Below the pieces are notes generated by a model, which saw nothing but the letters and a program-made list of their open reading frames with translations, was not told the DNA's origin and did not search any database. A program made the translations under genes and the position numbers. Of a DNA stretch of 64,000 bases, positions 16,885 through 25,956 are shown piece after piece. Source of the DNA: an uncultured Lachnospiraceae bacterium (GTDB lineage: Bacteria > Bacillota > Clostridia > Lachnospirales > Lachnospiraceae). The stretch's first letter is position 1, and every line of letters begins with the position of its first letter. The stretch is from NCBI GenBank assembly GCA_910589385.1, contig CAJUTU010000003.1:1-64000 (forward strand), read 5' to 3'.

Positions 16885-17790
16885 TCAAAATTCTCCCACC
16901 TGTCTGACCTCCGGCTCCAGACGTACCCCAAACTGTGTATACACCCTGTCCGATACCTGCTCTATCAGATCCATGATCTCTGCCGCCGTAGCCTGGCCGC
17001 GGTTGACCACAAATCCACAATGCTTCTCGGACACCTGGGCATCTCCTACCCGGAAGCCCCGCAAGCCTGAATCCTGAATCAATTTTCCTGCAAAGTAACC
17101 TTCTGGCCGTTTAAAAGTGCTTCCTGCGCTTGGATATTCCAACGGCTGCTTTTCCACACGCTTTTTCTTCAGTTCTTCCATATTGGCACGGATTTTTTCG
17201 ACATCTCCCGTATCCAATTTTATATCTGCACTCATGACAATATCACCGTTTTTCGAAAAAATACTGGTCCGGTAACCCAGTCCCATCTCTCCCACAGGCA
17301 CCTCTTCCATTTCCCCGGAGATTTTCATCACCCTGGCAGCGGTTACCACCTGCTTCATCTCACCGCCATAAGCCCCGGCATTCATCATTACCGCGCCGCC
17401 CAGGGTTCCCGGAATACCAGAAGCAAATTCAAAGCCAGCCAGCCCGGCGGTTAATGCTTTCGCCGCGATTTTGGACAGAAGCGCTCCGGCCTGGGCATGG
17501 ATCATGTTATCTTGAATCTCAATCTGATTCATCTTTTTACAAATCTGGATCATCACCCCCCGGTATCCTTTATCTCCTACAAGCAGGTTACTCCCATTCC
17601 CCATGATGTAAAAGGGAACGCCTGCCCCTTGTAAAACAGCAGCCACATCCTGTATCTGCCTTTCCTCTTTTGGAGTTACAAAATAATCTGCAGGGCCTCC
17701 CACCTGAAAGGTGGTATGCCTGCTCATAGGCTCACTGACCCGTACATTTTCTTCCCCCAATATCTGGCATAGTTCCTTATATAACCCCAT
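16885..17790 (-). CDS. murB: UDP-N-acetylenolpyruvoylglucosamine reductase
   Basis: MurB is an FAD enzyme that reduces UDP-GlcNAc-enolpyruvate to UDP-MurNAc in the cytosol. The 301-aa protein shows the FAD site HTTFQVGGPADYFVTP and MGNGSNLLVGDKGYRGV, the SGIPGTLGGAVMMNAGAYGG block, and the catalytic Ser/Glu region LEYPSAGSTFKRPEGYFAGKLI. It is a type II MurB, lacking the extra domain of enterobacterial forms. ATG 17790 follows GGAGATAG. It is the first gene of the murB-rapZ-whiA-crh run. Confidence 0.97.
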   Translation of the reverse strand: MGLYKELCQILGEENVRVSEPMSRHTTFQVGGPADYFVTPKEERQIQDVAAVLQGAGVPFYIMGNGSNLLVGDKGYRGVMIQICKKMNQIEIQDNMIHAQAGALLSKIAAKALTAGLAGFEFASGIPGTLGGAVMMNAGAYGGEMKQVVTAARVMKISGEMEEVPVGEMGLGYRTSIFSKNGDIVMSADIKLDTGDVEKIRANMEELKKKRVEKQPLEYPSAGSTFKRPEGYFAGKLIQDSGLRGFRVGDAQVSEKHCGFVVNRGQATAAEIMDLIEQVSDRVYTQFGVRLEPEVRQVGEF

Positions 17791-17894
17791 ATACTATCTC
17801 CATTCACTCTCCAGTGCCTGATACACTGTATTTCTAGTTGCATTTATTTATTATATTTTTTACAATAATACAATAAAACGCAATGAAATTCAAC

Positions 17895-17923
17895 TTGCAA
17901 ATTTCTCCGGAATGATGTATAGT
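17895..17923 (+). promoter_or_regulatory. Promoter of the CBS-domain transporter gene
   Basis: TTGCAA (17895-17900), a 17-bp spacer and TATAGT (17918-17923). The first in-frame ATG (17912) lies inside this promoter and cannot be translated from it. Confidence 0.7.
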
Positions 17924-17974
17924 AAGTTCGTGTACTCGTCAAAATCTAAAAAACAAAAGGAGTTGAACGAATCA

Positions 17975-19309
17975 TTGGACCCGAGTGACGCCATACAATT
18001 TATCATATTGTTTATCCTGTTATTGTTATCAGCCTTTTTCTCTTCTGCAGAGACAGCGCTTACTACAGTAAGCAAGATTAAGATGCGTTCTCTCGCAGAG
18101 GATGGCAGCAAGCGGGCGGCAACCGTGTTAGATATCACGGAGAATCATTCTTCCAAAATGCTGAGTGCCATTTTGATTGGAAATAACATTGTGAACCTTT
18201 ATGCTGCATCACTGACTACCACGCTCGCTTACCGTTTGGGAGGTGCCATGGTAAGCATTGCAACCGGTATTTTGACAATTGCAATCCTGATATTCGGGGA
18301 GATCACCCCGAAAAATGCAGCGACTATTAATTCCAGCAAACTATCTCTGTCATATATTCCTGTGATAAAAGTGTTTATGACCATTATGACACCGTTCATT
18401 TTTATCGTAAATCTATTATCGCGTGGAGTGCTGTTTTTGTTTCGTATCGACCCGGACGCGAAAAATAATGCCATGACTGAGGACGAGCTTCGTACCATTG
18501 TGGACGTGAGCCACGAAGATGGCGTAATTGAATCCGAAGAGAAAGAAATGATCTATAATGTGTTTGATTTAGGTGATGCACGCGCAAAGGACGTTATGGT
18601 CCCGAGAGTACATGTGACGTTTGCCGATGTCAACAGCACTTATCAGGAACTGTTAGAGATTTTTAGAGAAGACATGTACACCCGGCTTCCGGTCTATGAA
18701 GAGACGACGGACAATGTTATCGGAACGATTAATATGAAGGATCTGCTTCTATTTGAAAATAAGGAGCACTTCCATGTACGTGACGTTTTAAGGGAAGCAT
18801 ATTTCACTTATGAGTATAAAAGCATCTCCGAGCTGCTCGTTGAGATGCGGGACGCTTCTTTCAATATCGCGATCGTATTGGACGAATATGGAGAGACCGC
18901 AGGATTGATCACTTTGGAAGATATTCTGGAAGAGATTGTCGGCGAGATTCATGATGAATACGACGAGAACGAAGAAAGTTTCCTCCAGAAGATAGACGAG
19001 CGGGAATATATGGTGGAAGGAGCCTTAAGCCTGGATGATTTAAATAATCGGCTGGAACTTGAACTGGAATCAGAACAGTATGATTCCGTAGGGGGGTTTA
19101 TTATCCAATATTTGGATCGTCTGCCGGAAGTTGGAGATGAGTTTACCACTGAAGACGGTATACGCATGGTGGTCGAACAGATGGAGAAGAACCGGGTACA
19201 GCTTGTGCATGTTTACCTGCCGGAAGCAAAGGATGAAGAACCGGAAAGTGAAGATGAGGAAGATTTTGCCGATGAGCTGAAGGAAAAGCATGAGAAAAAA
19301 CATGCATGA
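17975..19309 (+). CDS. CNNM/HlyC-CorC family transporter with CBS pair
   Basis: The protein comprises a DUF21/CNNM membrane domain (three or four helices, residues about 1-150; FSSAETALTTVSK), a tandem CBS domain (about 190-320; DARAKDVMVPRVHVTF) and a CorC_HlyC domain (about 330-410; DEREYMVEGALSLDDLN). It ends in an acidic Glu/Lys tail. CNNM proteins are associated with magnesium or cobalt efflux; the hemolysin label is historical. The open frame begins at ATG 17912, but a good promoter covers that codon. The likely start is therefore TTG 17975 (LDPSDAIQFIIL), 12 nt after AAAAGGAG, giving 444 aa. The start is less certain than the family. Confidence 0.9.
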   Translation: MDPSDAIQFIILFILLLLSAFFSSAETALTTVSKIKMRSLAEDGSKRAATVLDITENHSSKMLSAILIGNNIVNLYAASLTTTLAYRLGGAMVSIATGILTIAILIFGEITPKNAATINSSKLSLSYIPVIKVFMTIMTPFIFIVNLLSRGVLFLFRIDPDAKNNAMTEDELRTIVDVSHEDGVIESEEKEMIYNVFDLGDARAKDVMVPRVHVTFADVNSTYQELLEIFREDMYTRLPVYEETTDNVIGTINMKDLLLFENKEHFHVRDVLREAYFTYEYKSISELLVEMRDASFNIAIVLDEYGETAGLITLEDILEEIVGEIHDEYDENEESFLQKIDEREYMVEGALSLDDLNNRLELELESEQYDSVGGFIIQYLDRLPEVGDEFTTEDGIRMVVEQMEKNRVQLVHVYLPEAKDEEPESEDEEDFADELKEKHEKKHA

Positions 19310-19360
19310 AGTATTCCTCCAAAGCTGATATTTTTGTAAATAGGTATGATTCCAGCAAAT

Positions 19361-19395
19361 ACGTGGCTGCCGTACAGACAGTTGCGGCAGCCACG
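19361..19395 (+). terminator. Hairpin after the CBS-domain transporter gene
   Basis: CGTGGCTGCCG pairs perfectly with CGGCAGCCACG across a 12-nt loop. The T tail is weak. Confidence 0.65.
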
Positions 19396-19427
19396 TTATC
19401 AATATATTGATAGAAAACCTTTTAAAT

Positions 19428-19515
19428 GGAGAGTTATCGAAGTGGTCATAACGAGCTGCACTCGAAATGCAGTTGTCCGTTTCCGGGCACGTGGGTTCGA
19501 ATCCCACACTCTCCG
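19428..19515 (+). tRNA. tRNA-Ser (anticodon CGA)
   Basis: An 88-nt class II tRNA. The acceptor GGAGAGT pairs perfectly with ACTCTCC. The anticodon stem CTGCA/TGCAG holds CTCGAAA with anticodon CGA. A long variable arm (TGTCCGTTTCCGGGCA) and T arm GGTTCGAATCCC follow. CCA is not encoded. Confidence 0.95.
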
Positions 19516-19527
19516 TCAGAAGCAGTA

Positions 19528-19562
19528 CCCACAGACGGTTTCGCCGTTTGTGGGCTTTTTTC
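19528..19562 (+). terminator. Terminator after tRNA-Ser
   Basis: CCCACAGACGG and CCGTTTGTGGG pair around TTTCG, followed by CTTTTTTCT. Confidence 0.88.
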
Positions 19563-19676
19563 TGCTTAAGTAAAGATAAATACTCGCCTTGCTGGAAAGG
19601 ACTATTTCGTCTGCCACTCACATTTCTCCATTTCTTTCATATTTTAATATAGAACTATAGGAAAGGAACTACTGCT

Positions 19677-20441
19677 ATGCCTTATTCAATCATGTTGGAT
19701 GCCGGCCACGGGGGTCGTGACTCAGGAGCAGTCTATAATGGGCGAGAGGAAAAGGATGATGCGCTCCGCCTTACCCTGGCTGTCGGAGATATCCTCCAAA
19801 ACAATGGACTTGATGTGGAGTACACACGCACCACCGATATCTATCAGTCCCCCTATGAGAAAGCAATGGAAGCCAACAATGCCGGGGTTGACTATTTTGT
19901 TTCTATCCATCGTAACTCATTTCCAACCGATAACATTGTCTCCGGTGTAGAATCCCTGGTCTATGACCTTACAGGCGTGAAACTGGAAATGGCTGAAAAT
20001 ATCAATGAGCAATTAGAAGCCGTAGGCTTTGTCAATCTTGGCGTACAGGCCCGCCCCAATCTAGTCATCCTCCGTCAGACCCAGATGCCCGCTGTCGTGG
20101 TAGAAGCCGGCTTCTTAAACTCCAATACGGACAACGCTTTATTTGATGAAAACTTTGAGGACATTGCCCAGGCGATTGCCGCCGGAATTTTAGATACTGT
20201 AAACAGCCGCAATACACTTACCAACCAATCCCTCTATTATATACAAGTGGGGTCTTTTCGCAATCCAGCCTATGCAAACCGGCTGCTAAATGAATTGTTA
20301 GAGCAGGATTATCCAGCCTCTATCATGGAAGGAGACGGTTTTTTCCGTGTAGTGACAGGACATTTTGAAAATCTGGAAGATGCCGCTGATATGGAAAGGC
20401 GATTAAAGCTCGCAGGATATCCAACGATTATTATAGGTTGA
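19677..20441 (+). CDS. N-acetylmuramoyl-L-alanine amidase with SPOR domain
   Basis: The 254-aa protein has an amidase_3 zinc domain (residues about 3-175) with LDAGHGGRDSGAVYNGREEKD, SIHRNSF and VVEAGFLNSNTDNALF supplying the metal ligands and catalytic Glu. A C-terminal SPOR domain follows (about 183-254; YYIQVGSFRNPAYANRLL), which binds denuded glycan. There is no signal peptide. Bacillus CwlC has the same domain pair, lacks a classical signal, and opens the mother-cell wall late in sporulation; a similar role is plausible but inferred. It is a single gene between tRNA-Ser and convergent glmM. Confidence 0.92.
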   Translation: MPYSIMLDAGHGGRDSGAVYNGREEKDDALRLTLAVGDILQNNGLDVEYTRTTDIYQSPYEKAMEANNAGVDYFVSIHRNSFPTDNIVSGVESLVYDLTGVKLEMAENINEQLEAVGFVNLGVQARPNLVILRQTQMPAVVVEAGFLNSNTDNALFDENFEDIAQAIAAGILDTVNSRNTLTNQSLYYIQVGSFRNPAYANRLLNELLEQDYPASIMEGDGFFRVVTGHFENLEDAADMERRLKLAGYPTIIIG

Positions 20442-20485
20442 ATATCTAATCCATCATTCCGCGGCCGCAATACATCGAAAATCCA

Positions 20486-20526
20486 ACAAAAAAGCAGCGG
20501 AAGCGCCCTCACATGAAGGCTGCTTT
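20486..20526 (-). terminator. Terminator of glmM
   Basis: On the minus strand AAAGCAGC pairs with GCTGCTTT across a 20-nt loop and is followed by TTTTG. It lies between the convergent amidase and glmM genes. Confidence 0.7.
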
Positions 20527-20558
20527 CTGCTGCAATTTGCATGTCCCGTTCTTACTTT

Positions 20559-21908
20559 TTACTTCGACACTTCCAACCCTTCCGAGCGGATCACGTCTAC
20601 TACCTGCTTCACATATTGTTCGCACAATTCGTCTGTGGAAGCCTCCACCATCACACGGATCACCGGTTCGGTCCCACTTTCGCGGACCAGAATCCTTCCG
20701 TCGTTTCCCAGCGCTGATGAAACGTCTTCTACCGCCTTTTGCACAGCTGGATTTTCCCTTGCTGTCTGCTTATCTGTCACACGGACGTTTTTCAAAAGCT
20801 GCGGATAAATCTTCACATCTTCACAGAGTTTAGAAAGTGTCTGCTTCTTTTCCATAACAACTTCCATGATCATCAAAGAGGTCAGGATTCCGTCGCCTGT
20901 TCTTGCATGTTTACTGAAAATGATATGTCCCGACTGCTCACCGCCAAGGATAAACCCATTATTCAGCATATTCTCATAAACATACTTGTCGCCCACTGCA
21001 GTCTGTTCATATTTCATCCCAATCTTATCGCAGGCTTTGTAAAGTCCAAGGTTGGACATCACCGTTGTAACAATAGTATTTCCAGCGAGTTTTCCCTGTT
21101 CCATCAGATATTTTCCGCATAAATAAAGCACCAGGTCGCCGTTTACCACATCCCCATTCTCATCTACTGCGATACAGCGGTCCGCATCACCGTCATAGGC
21201 AAATCCGATATCCAGCCTTTTCTTTTTCACAAAATCCTGCAGCACTTCAATATGGGTGGAGCCGCAATTCCGATTGATATTCAGCCCGTCCGGCTCATTG
21301 CTGATCACATAGGTGTCTGCCCCCAAAGCATCGAAAACACTTTTGGCAATACTGAACGCACTTCCATTGGCACAGTCCAATCCAATCCTCATATCCTTGA
21401 AAGAACGTGTAGCCAGAGAAATCAGATGTCCGATATAACGGTTCCTTCCTGCCGCGTAATCAATCGTACATCCCGTCTTCTCCCTTGTTGCCAGAGGAAG
21501 TTCTTCAATCTTTCCGTCAATATAAGCTTCAATCTTCTCCTCTACTTCGGCCTCCATCTTATGGCCTTTTCTATTGATCACTTTAATTCCATTGTCATAA
21601 TAGGGGTTATGGCTCGCAGAAATCATGATACCGCAGTCAAAATCTTCCGTACGCACCACATAAGATACGCTCGGAGTGGTCGTTACATGAAGCAGATATG
21701 CATCCGCCCCGGACGCTGTCAGGCCTGCTGCCAGCGCATACTCAAACATATAGCTGCTTCTTCTGGTATCTTTACCGATCACGATCCTGGCCTTGTGCTC
21801 CTGTCCGAAATACCATCCCAGATAGCGGCCTACTTTAAATGCATGCTCCACGGTCAGCACAACATTCGCTTCCCCGCGGAACCCGTCTGTTCCAAAATAT
21901 TTACCCAT
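20559..21908 (-). CDS. glmM: Phosphoglucosamine mutase
   Basis: GlmM converts glucosamine-6-phosphate to glucosamine-1-phosphate for UDP-GlcNAc synthesis. The 449-aa protein shows MGKYFGTDGFRGEAN, the phosphoserine loop GIMISASHNPYYDNGIKV, the metal loop AYDGDADRCIAVDENG, the sugar loop GGEQSGHIIF and the C-terminal phosphate-binding RESGTEPVIRVMVE. Length and motifs are those of the family. The usual Firmicutes neighbours cdaA-cdaR are not adjacent, so the gene stands alone with its own promoter. Confidence 0.97.
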   Translation of the reverse strand: MGKYFGTDGFRGEANVVLTVEHAFKVGRYLGWYFGQEHKARIVIGKDTRRSSYMFEYALAAGLTASGADAYLLHVTTTPSVSYVVRTEDFDCGIMISASHNPYYDNGIKVINRKGHKMEAEVEEKIEAYIDGKIEELPLATREKTGCTIDYAAGRNRYIGHLISLATRSFKDMRIGLDCANGSAFSIAKSVFDALGADTYVISNEPDGLNINRNCGSTHIEVLQDFVKKKRLDIGFAYDGDADRCIAVDENGDVVNGDLVLYLCGKYLMEQGKLAGNTIVTTVMSNLGLYKACDKIGMKYEQTAVGDKYVYENMLNNGFILGGEQSGHIIFSKHARTGDGILTSLMIMEVVMEKKQTLSKLCEDVKIYPQLLKNVRVTDKQTARENPAVQKAVEDVSSALGNDGRILVRESGTEPVIRVMVEASTDELCEQYVKQVVDVIRSEGLEVSK

Positions 21909-21950
21909 TTTTTTACCTTCTCACTCATTTATTTGTAATTTGCCATACCT

Positions 21951-21979
21951 ATTATATTATTTTCCTCTTGAATATACAA
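21951..21979 (-). promoter_or_regulatory. Promoter of glmM
   Basis: On the minus strand TTGTAT, a 17-bp spacer and TATAAT lie about 45 bp before the glmM start. Confidence 0.65.
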
Positions 21980-22109
21980 CTATTTTTTTTTGTAAGACGC
22001 CTGCATATCCTTGATCCACTGTTATTGTCCACGGCCTGATGTTCGTTTCACCCATTTTTTACCGTCTGTTTTCTGCACTTTTACACCCATTATCTTCCAT
22101 AAAAAGTAG

Positions 22110-22138
22110 TTGAAATCCCTGTTTTCCTATAGTATGAT
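22110..22138 (+). promoter_or_regulatory. Promoter of the chemoreceptor gene
   Basis: TTGAAA (22110-22115), a 17-bp spacer and TATGAT (22133-22138), about 42 bp upstream of the chemoreceptor ATG. Confidence 0.65.
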
Positions 22139-22179
22139 AATTTTGTTGTATTATGAGACAAATTTCGGAGGTCTGGATT

Positions 22180-24135
22180 ATGAAGAGCAGTATTAACAAA
22201 AAAATTGTGGCCAATACGGTAAGGATCATCGTAATTTTGGCAGGAATCCTCGTCCTTGTCATGGGGATGGCAATGAAAGAGCTCACCGAACGAATTTTGA
22301 ACAATGTACTCCCGTCCACGATAAAGACGGCTTCACAGAGCATTGAAGGGAATATCCATTTGCTCGCGGACCGTATTTTCATGATCGGGGAAAAGGAGTT
22401 TATCATGAGACAGGACAGTACACGGGACGAGAAAAAGGAAGTCCTGGACAAAGTCCAGTCGGAAATTGAATTCCGGTGGCTCGGCCTTTATGATGCAAAC
22501 GGGGCGCTTTATCTGGGAGAAGACAGTTGTCCCGAGTCTATCGCAGAGCGAGAGATGTTTCCGCTTCTTAAGGAGACTCAGAATCTTGTGATTGACAACG
22601 TGGATGCCGACGGGGAAGATCTGGAGCTGGCAATCGGAGTTCCCGTCATGGAAGACGATGAATTGCTGTATTATCTTGTAGGAAGTTATAAATATGATGT
22701 CCTCAACGACGTCATGAGCAACATCAATCTAAGCGCCAACGCACAGGCCTATCTTGTAAATTATGAAGGAAAGATTATGGGAAGCCGGGATACTCAGCTT
22801 GTAAAGGATGATGTCAATATCCAGGAGGCAGTACAGATTGACGGCATTGCCGATATGGTGACTTCAGGGGAGACGAAAGTTACTGAGATGAAATACTCCA
22901 AAAGCCACGCATATGTGGGCTATACCCCGGTCAATGGGACAAGATGGTATCTGGCAGTCGTTGTTCCCCACGGAGATTTTATGGGTCCGGCCAATGCAAC
23001 AATCTTGTTCAGTCTTCTGGTTACAGGCGTGCTTCTGATATTCGCCATTTACTTTACGATGCGTTTTTCCTCGAAGATCCAGAGATCCTTAAAAGGGGTC
23101 ACAGAACGTATCGGACTGCTGGCCCAGGGGGATCTGACAACGCCTACCGAGGTCATCCGTACCAATGACGAGACAGAGTTATTGTCCCATGCCCTGAGCA
23201 ACACGGTGGATAGTATTAACGGATATATCTCCGAACTTTCCCACATCCTCGCGAGCATGGCGGGAGGGGATTTTAAGGTAGAAGTAAAAGGATCCTTTGA
23301 CGGCGACTTTGTCGTGATGAAAAAATCCCTGAACAATATTATTGACGCGCTCAACAAGATGCTGATCGGGATTAAACGTCTGTCGGAAGAAGTATTTTTA
23401 ACGGCAAATACAGTTTCGGAAAGCGCGAAGCTTGTATATAATGATTCCACAGAACAGTCCAGTTCACTAAACGTTCTTTCCGATGAGACTACGGCGATCC
23501 GGCAGAACGTACAGGAAGTGGATGAGAATACAAGGCTTGTCGGGGAAATGGTAGATACCGTGCAGGAAAACATGGATGCCGGCGATGAGAATATGAAAAA
23601 TCTTTTGCAGGCCATGGAAGATATCAACCGGAATTCCATTGAGATCACGAAGATCAACAAATTCCTGGAAGATATTTCTTTCCAGACCAACATTCTGTCC
23701 CTGAATGCATCTATAGAAGCTGCCAGGGCAGGAGAGGCAGGAAGCGGCTTTGCGATCGTTGCCGAAGAGGTCAGGAATCTGGCGGCCCAGAGCGCGGAAT
23801 CCTCAAAACGTACCTCAGGAATGATCTCAGATATTGTCCAGTCGATTGAACAGGGCACCAATTATGCGCAAAAAGTCGCGGAATCCTTCGGGGACATCGG
23901 AGAAGTATCCGGAAGGATTTCACAGATTACCAAAAAGCTGGAAAAAAGCGTAAGTATCCAGAAACAATCGTTGGAGAACATTACAGGGCAGATTACCCAG
24001 ATCCGGGATTTCGCCCAGCAGAACCTGAACGCCAGCTTCGAGAGCACGACTGCCAGCGAGAAACTGAACGGGCAGGCAAAGAAACTTCAAGAAGTATCCG
24101 GCAGCTTTCAGTTAAGGGAGGGATCGTTAAGATGA
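22180..24135 (+). CDS. Methyl-accepting chemotaxis protein
   Basis: The 651-aa transmembrane chemoreceptor starts at ATG 22180 (MKSSINKKIVANTV), which follows GGAGG; an ATG nine codons earlier lacks a site. It has a first membrane helix (about residues 14-33), an extracytoplasmic sensor of about 240 residues that looks Cache-like, a second helix (about 273-296), a HAMP domain, and a long coiled-coil signalling domain. The conserved hairpin tip is FQTNILSLNASIEAARAGEAGSGFAIVAEEVRNLAAQSA. The stop codon overlaps the start of an FMN-binding lipoprotein gene by 4 nt, so the two are co-translated and may act together at the cell surface. Confidence 0.93.
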   Translation: MKSSINKKIVANTVRIIVILAGILVLVMGMAMKELTERILNNVLPSTIKTASQSIEGNIHLLADRIFMIGEKEFIMRQDSTRDEKKEVLDKVQSEIEFRWLGLYDANGALYLGEDSCPESIAEREMFPLLKETQNLVIDNVDADGEDLELAIGVPVMEDDELLYYLVGSYKYDVLNDVMSNINLSANAQAYLVNYEGKIMGSRDTQLVKDDVNIQEAVQIDGIADMVTSGETKVTEMKYSKSHAYVGYTPVNGTRWYLAVVVPHGDFMGPANATILFSLLVTGVLLIFAIYFTMRFSSKIQRSLKGVTERIGLLAQGDLTTPTEVIRTNDETELLSHALSNTVDSINGYISELSHILASMAGGDFKVEVKGSFDGDFVVMKKSLNNIIDALNKMLIGIKRLSEEVFLTANTVSESAKLVYNDSTEQSSSLNVLSDETTAIRQNVQEVDENTRLVGEMVDTVQENMDAGDENMKNLLQAMEDINRNSIEITKINKFLEDISFQTNILSLNASIEAARAGEAGSGFAIVAEEVRNLAAQSAESSKRTSGMISDIVQSIEQGTNYAQKVAESFGDIGEVSGRISQITKKLEKSVSIQKQSLENITGQITQIRDFAQQNLNASFESTTASEKLNGQAKKLQEVSGSFQLREGSLR

Positions 24136-24590
24136 AGAAACAAAGGCTGATCACATTGTTTGTCTGTATCCTCCTGTGCCTTCAGCTCGTTTCCTGCAAA
24201 AAGGAAGCGGAACTGCACAATGGTTATTACACAGCAGAGGCTTCAGAGTACAATTTCGGATGGAAAGAGCATGTCACGATCTGTGTCATGAACAATCAGA
24301 TCGTATCGGTAGAATATAATGCAGAGAATGCCAGCGGGTTCATCAAATCATGGGATCTTGCTTATATGCGGAATATGGACATGGTGACCGGTACATACCC
24401 GAATAAGTATACGCGTGAATATGCACAGATGCTTCTGGAGGACCAAGGCGCGGATCATATTGACGCGGTGAGCGGAGCTTCTACGTCATATGAGAGTTTT
24501 ATGAGGCTGTCCGCCGCAGTTTTGGAGCAAGCCAGAAAAGGGGATACTACTGTTGCGGTTGTAGACATACCACATGAGGAAGAAGAATAA
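24132..24590 (+). CDS. FMN-binding domain lipoprotein coupled to the chemoreceptor
   Basis: The 152-aa protein has a lipoprotein signal (LLCLQLVSC, Cys at about residue 22), so it should be anchored on the outer face of the membrane. The rest resembles the small FMN-binding domain found in NqrC/RnfG and PplA-type proteins. The site DAVSGASTS is a variant of the D-G-x-[ST]-G-A-T-x-[ST] motif on which ApbE attaches FMN covalently; the final Ser would be the acceptor instead of the usual Thr. ATGA overlap with the chemoreceptor implies co-expression and perhaps contact. A strong terminator follows. Confidence 0.75.
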   Translation: MKKQRLITLFVCILLCLQLVSCKKEAELHNGYYTAEASEYNFGWKEHVTICVMNNQIVSVEYNAENASGFIKSWDLAYMRNMDMVTGTYPNKYTREYAQMLLEDQGADHIDAVSGASTSYESFMRLSAAVLEQARKGDTTVAVVDIPHEEEE

Positions 24591-24597
24591 AGATTTG

Positions 24598-24630
24598 AAG
24601 GCGGTGGACGTGAATGGTCCACCGCCTTTT
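24598..24630 (+). terminator. Terminator after the FMN lipoprotein gene
   Basis: AAGGCGGTGGAC pairs with GTCCACCGCCTT around GTGAATG and ends in TTTT. It is symmetric enough to serve the convergent M18 peptidase gene as well. Confidence 0.85.
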
Positions 24631-24647
24631 CCAACATATCAGATCAC

Positions 24648-25955
24648 TTACAGCGCATACACCCCATATTGATCCTCTTCCACGCTGCTCTCAAAAAACA
24701 CCTTTCCTGTCTGGATCAAATACTGCGTGTCTTTTACCCCTGCAGTCTCGTAAGGCGAATGCATGGACAACTGGGGAAGCCCGATATCTACACAATTTAC
24801 AGCTACCTGATTTCCTGACAGATTGCCAAGCGTGGAACCGCCTGCTATATCCGAACGGTTTAAGAAAATCTGAAAAGGCGCTCCTGCGCGCCCGCAGATT
24901 TCTTTAAATAGTGCGGCGGATACCCCGTCTGTGGTATATTTCTGATTTGCACTATATTTAATGACGATTCCTTGATTCAGATAAGGCCGGTTGGAGGGGC
25001 ATGCTTTTTCCGGATAATTGGGATGTACGGCATGGGCATTGTCCGCAGAAACCATAAGGCTGGAAGCCACGGCCTGCCGGTACTGTCCGGGCGTGCGTCC
25101 CAGACCCTCATTGATGCGGTTCAGCGTATCATATAAAAACGTGGATGCTGCCCCCTGCTTTGTGCTGCTGCCCACTTCCTCATTGTCAAACACACAATGG
25201 ACCGGAATGGACTCTCCCCCTTCTGAGGAAAGAAACGCTTGCAAAGAGGCGAACACACACTGCAGGTCATCCAGCCTGCCGATCGAAATAAACTCTTCCT
25301 GTGCTCCCCACACAGAGCCTTTCATCCGGTTATACAAGAACAGGTCGCTTCCCAAGATCTCCTCTTCCTCCACCCCTGCCGCATCGGCAATCTGGCTCAT
25401 GAACGTGCCCTTTGCCTCTGCACAGCCATAAAGCGGAAGCAGGTCCTTCTGCACATTATATTTGTATCCATCATTAGATTCCCGGTTCATGTGGATTGCC
25501 AGATTCGGAATCAGGACCAGATCCCGGTCCACAGATACTAATTTTACCGCAATCCTGCCCTGCTCCCTTACGATCAGCCGACCTGCCACAGACAAGGGAC
25601 GATCGAACCAGGGCGCCATCAGCATTCCGCCATATTTCTCCACATTGAGCCTGACATATGCATGTTCCGTCTCCATCTCCGGTTGTTCTTTTATCTTAAA
25701 AGAAGGCGAATCACTGTGGCTCGCCATGATCTGGAACCCGACAAAATCCCGTTTAGGGATCCGAAATGCAATGATTGAGGATCCATTACGGATCACATAA
25801 TATTTCCCGCCTTCGAAAAGCTCCCAGCGCCGGCTCTCCAAAAGCTGGATATATCCCTCTTCCTCCAGCATCCGCTTCATATTTTCCACAGCATGGAATA
25901 CACTGGGGCTGGATTCTATAAATGAAAATAATTCTTTTACTGTCTCTTGATACAT
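24648..25955 (-). CDS. M18 family aminopeptidase
   Basis: The 435-aa di-zinc metallopeptidase removes N-terminal residues, typically acidic or other, from peptides in the cytosol. Visible metal and catalytic motifs are IMASHSDSPSFKIK near residue 80, CVFDNEEVGSSTKQGA with the catalytic Glu pair, MVSADNAHAVHPNYPEK, and the C-terminal QLSMHSPYETAGVKD. These define the M18 (aspartyl aminopeptidase/ApeB) family and length is normal. It begins 1 nt after the nth stop codon, so the two are probably co-transcribed, with no functional link evident. Confidence 0.93.
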   Translation of the reverse strand: MYQETVKELFSFIESSPSVFHAVENMKRMLEEEGYIQLLESRRWELFEGGKYYVIRNGSSIIAFRIPKRDFVGFQIMASHSDSPSFKIKEQPEMETEHAYVRLNVEKYGGMLMAPWFDRPLSVAGRLIVREQGRIAVKLVSVDRDLVLIPNLAIHMNRESNDGYKYNVQKDLLPLYGCAEAKGTFMSQIADAAGVEEEEILGSDLFLYNRMKGSVWGAQEEFISIGRLDDLQCVFASLQAFLSSEGGESIPVHCVFDNEEVGSSTKQGAASTFLYDTLNRINEGLGRTPGQYRQAVASSLMVSADNAHAVHPNYPEKACPSNRPYLNQGIVIKYSANQKYTTDGVSAALFKEICGRAGAPFQIFLNRSDIAGGSTLGNLSGNQVAVNCVDIGLPQLSMHSPYETAGVKDTQYLIQTGKVFFESSVEEDQYGVYAL

Positions 25956-25956
25956 T

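Noticed and set aside
19070..19621. 183-codon minus-strand frame over tRNA-Ser
   Set aside because: It runs through a tRNA gene and a terminator and is antisense to the CBS-domain transporter; frames like this are common false calls across tRNA-Ser.
22059..22451. 130-codon minus-strand frame overlapping the chemoreceptor start
   Set aside because: Antisense to the MCP's first membrane helix and signal region; hydrophobicity is mirrored from the real gene.
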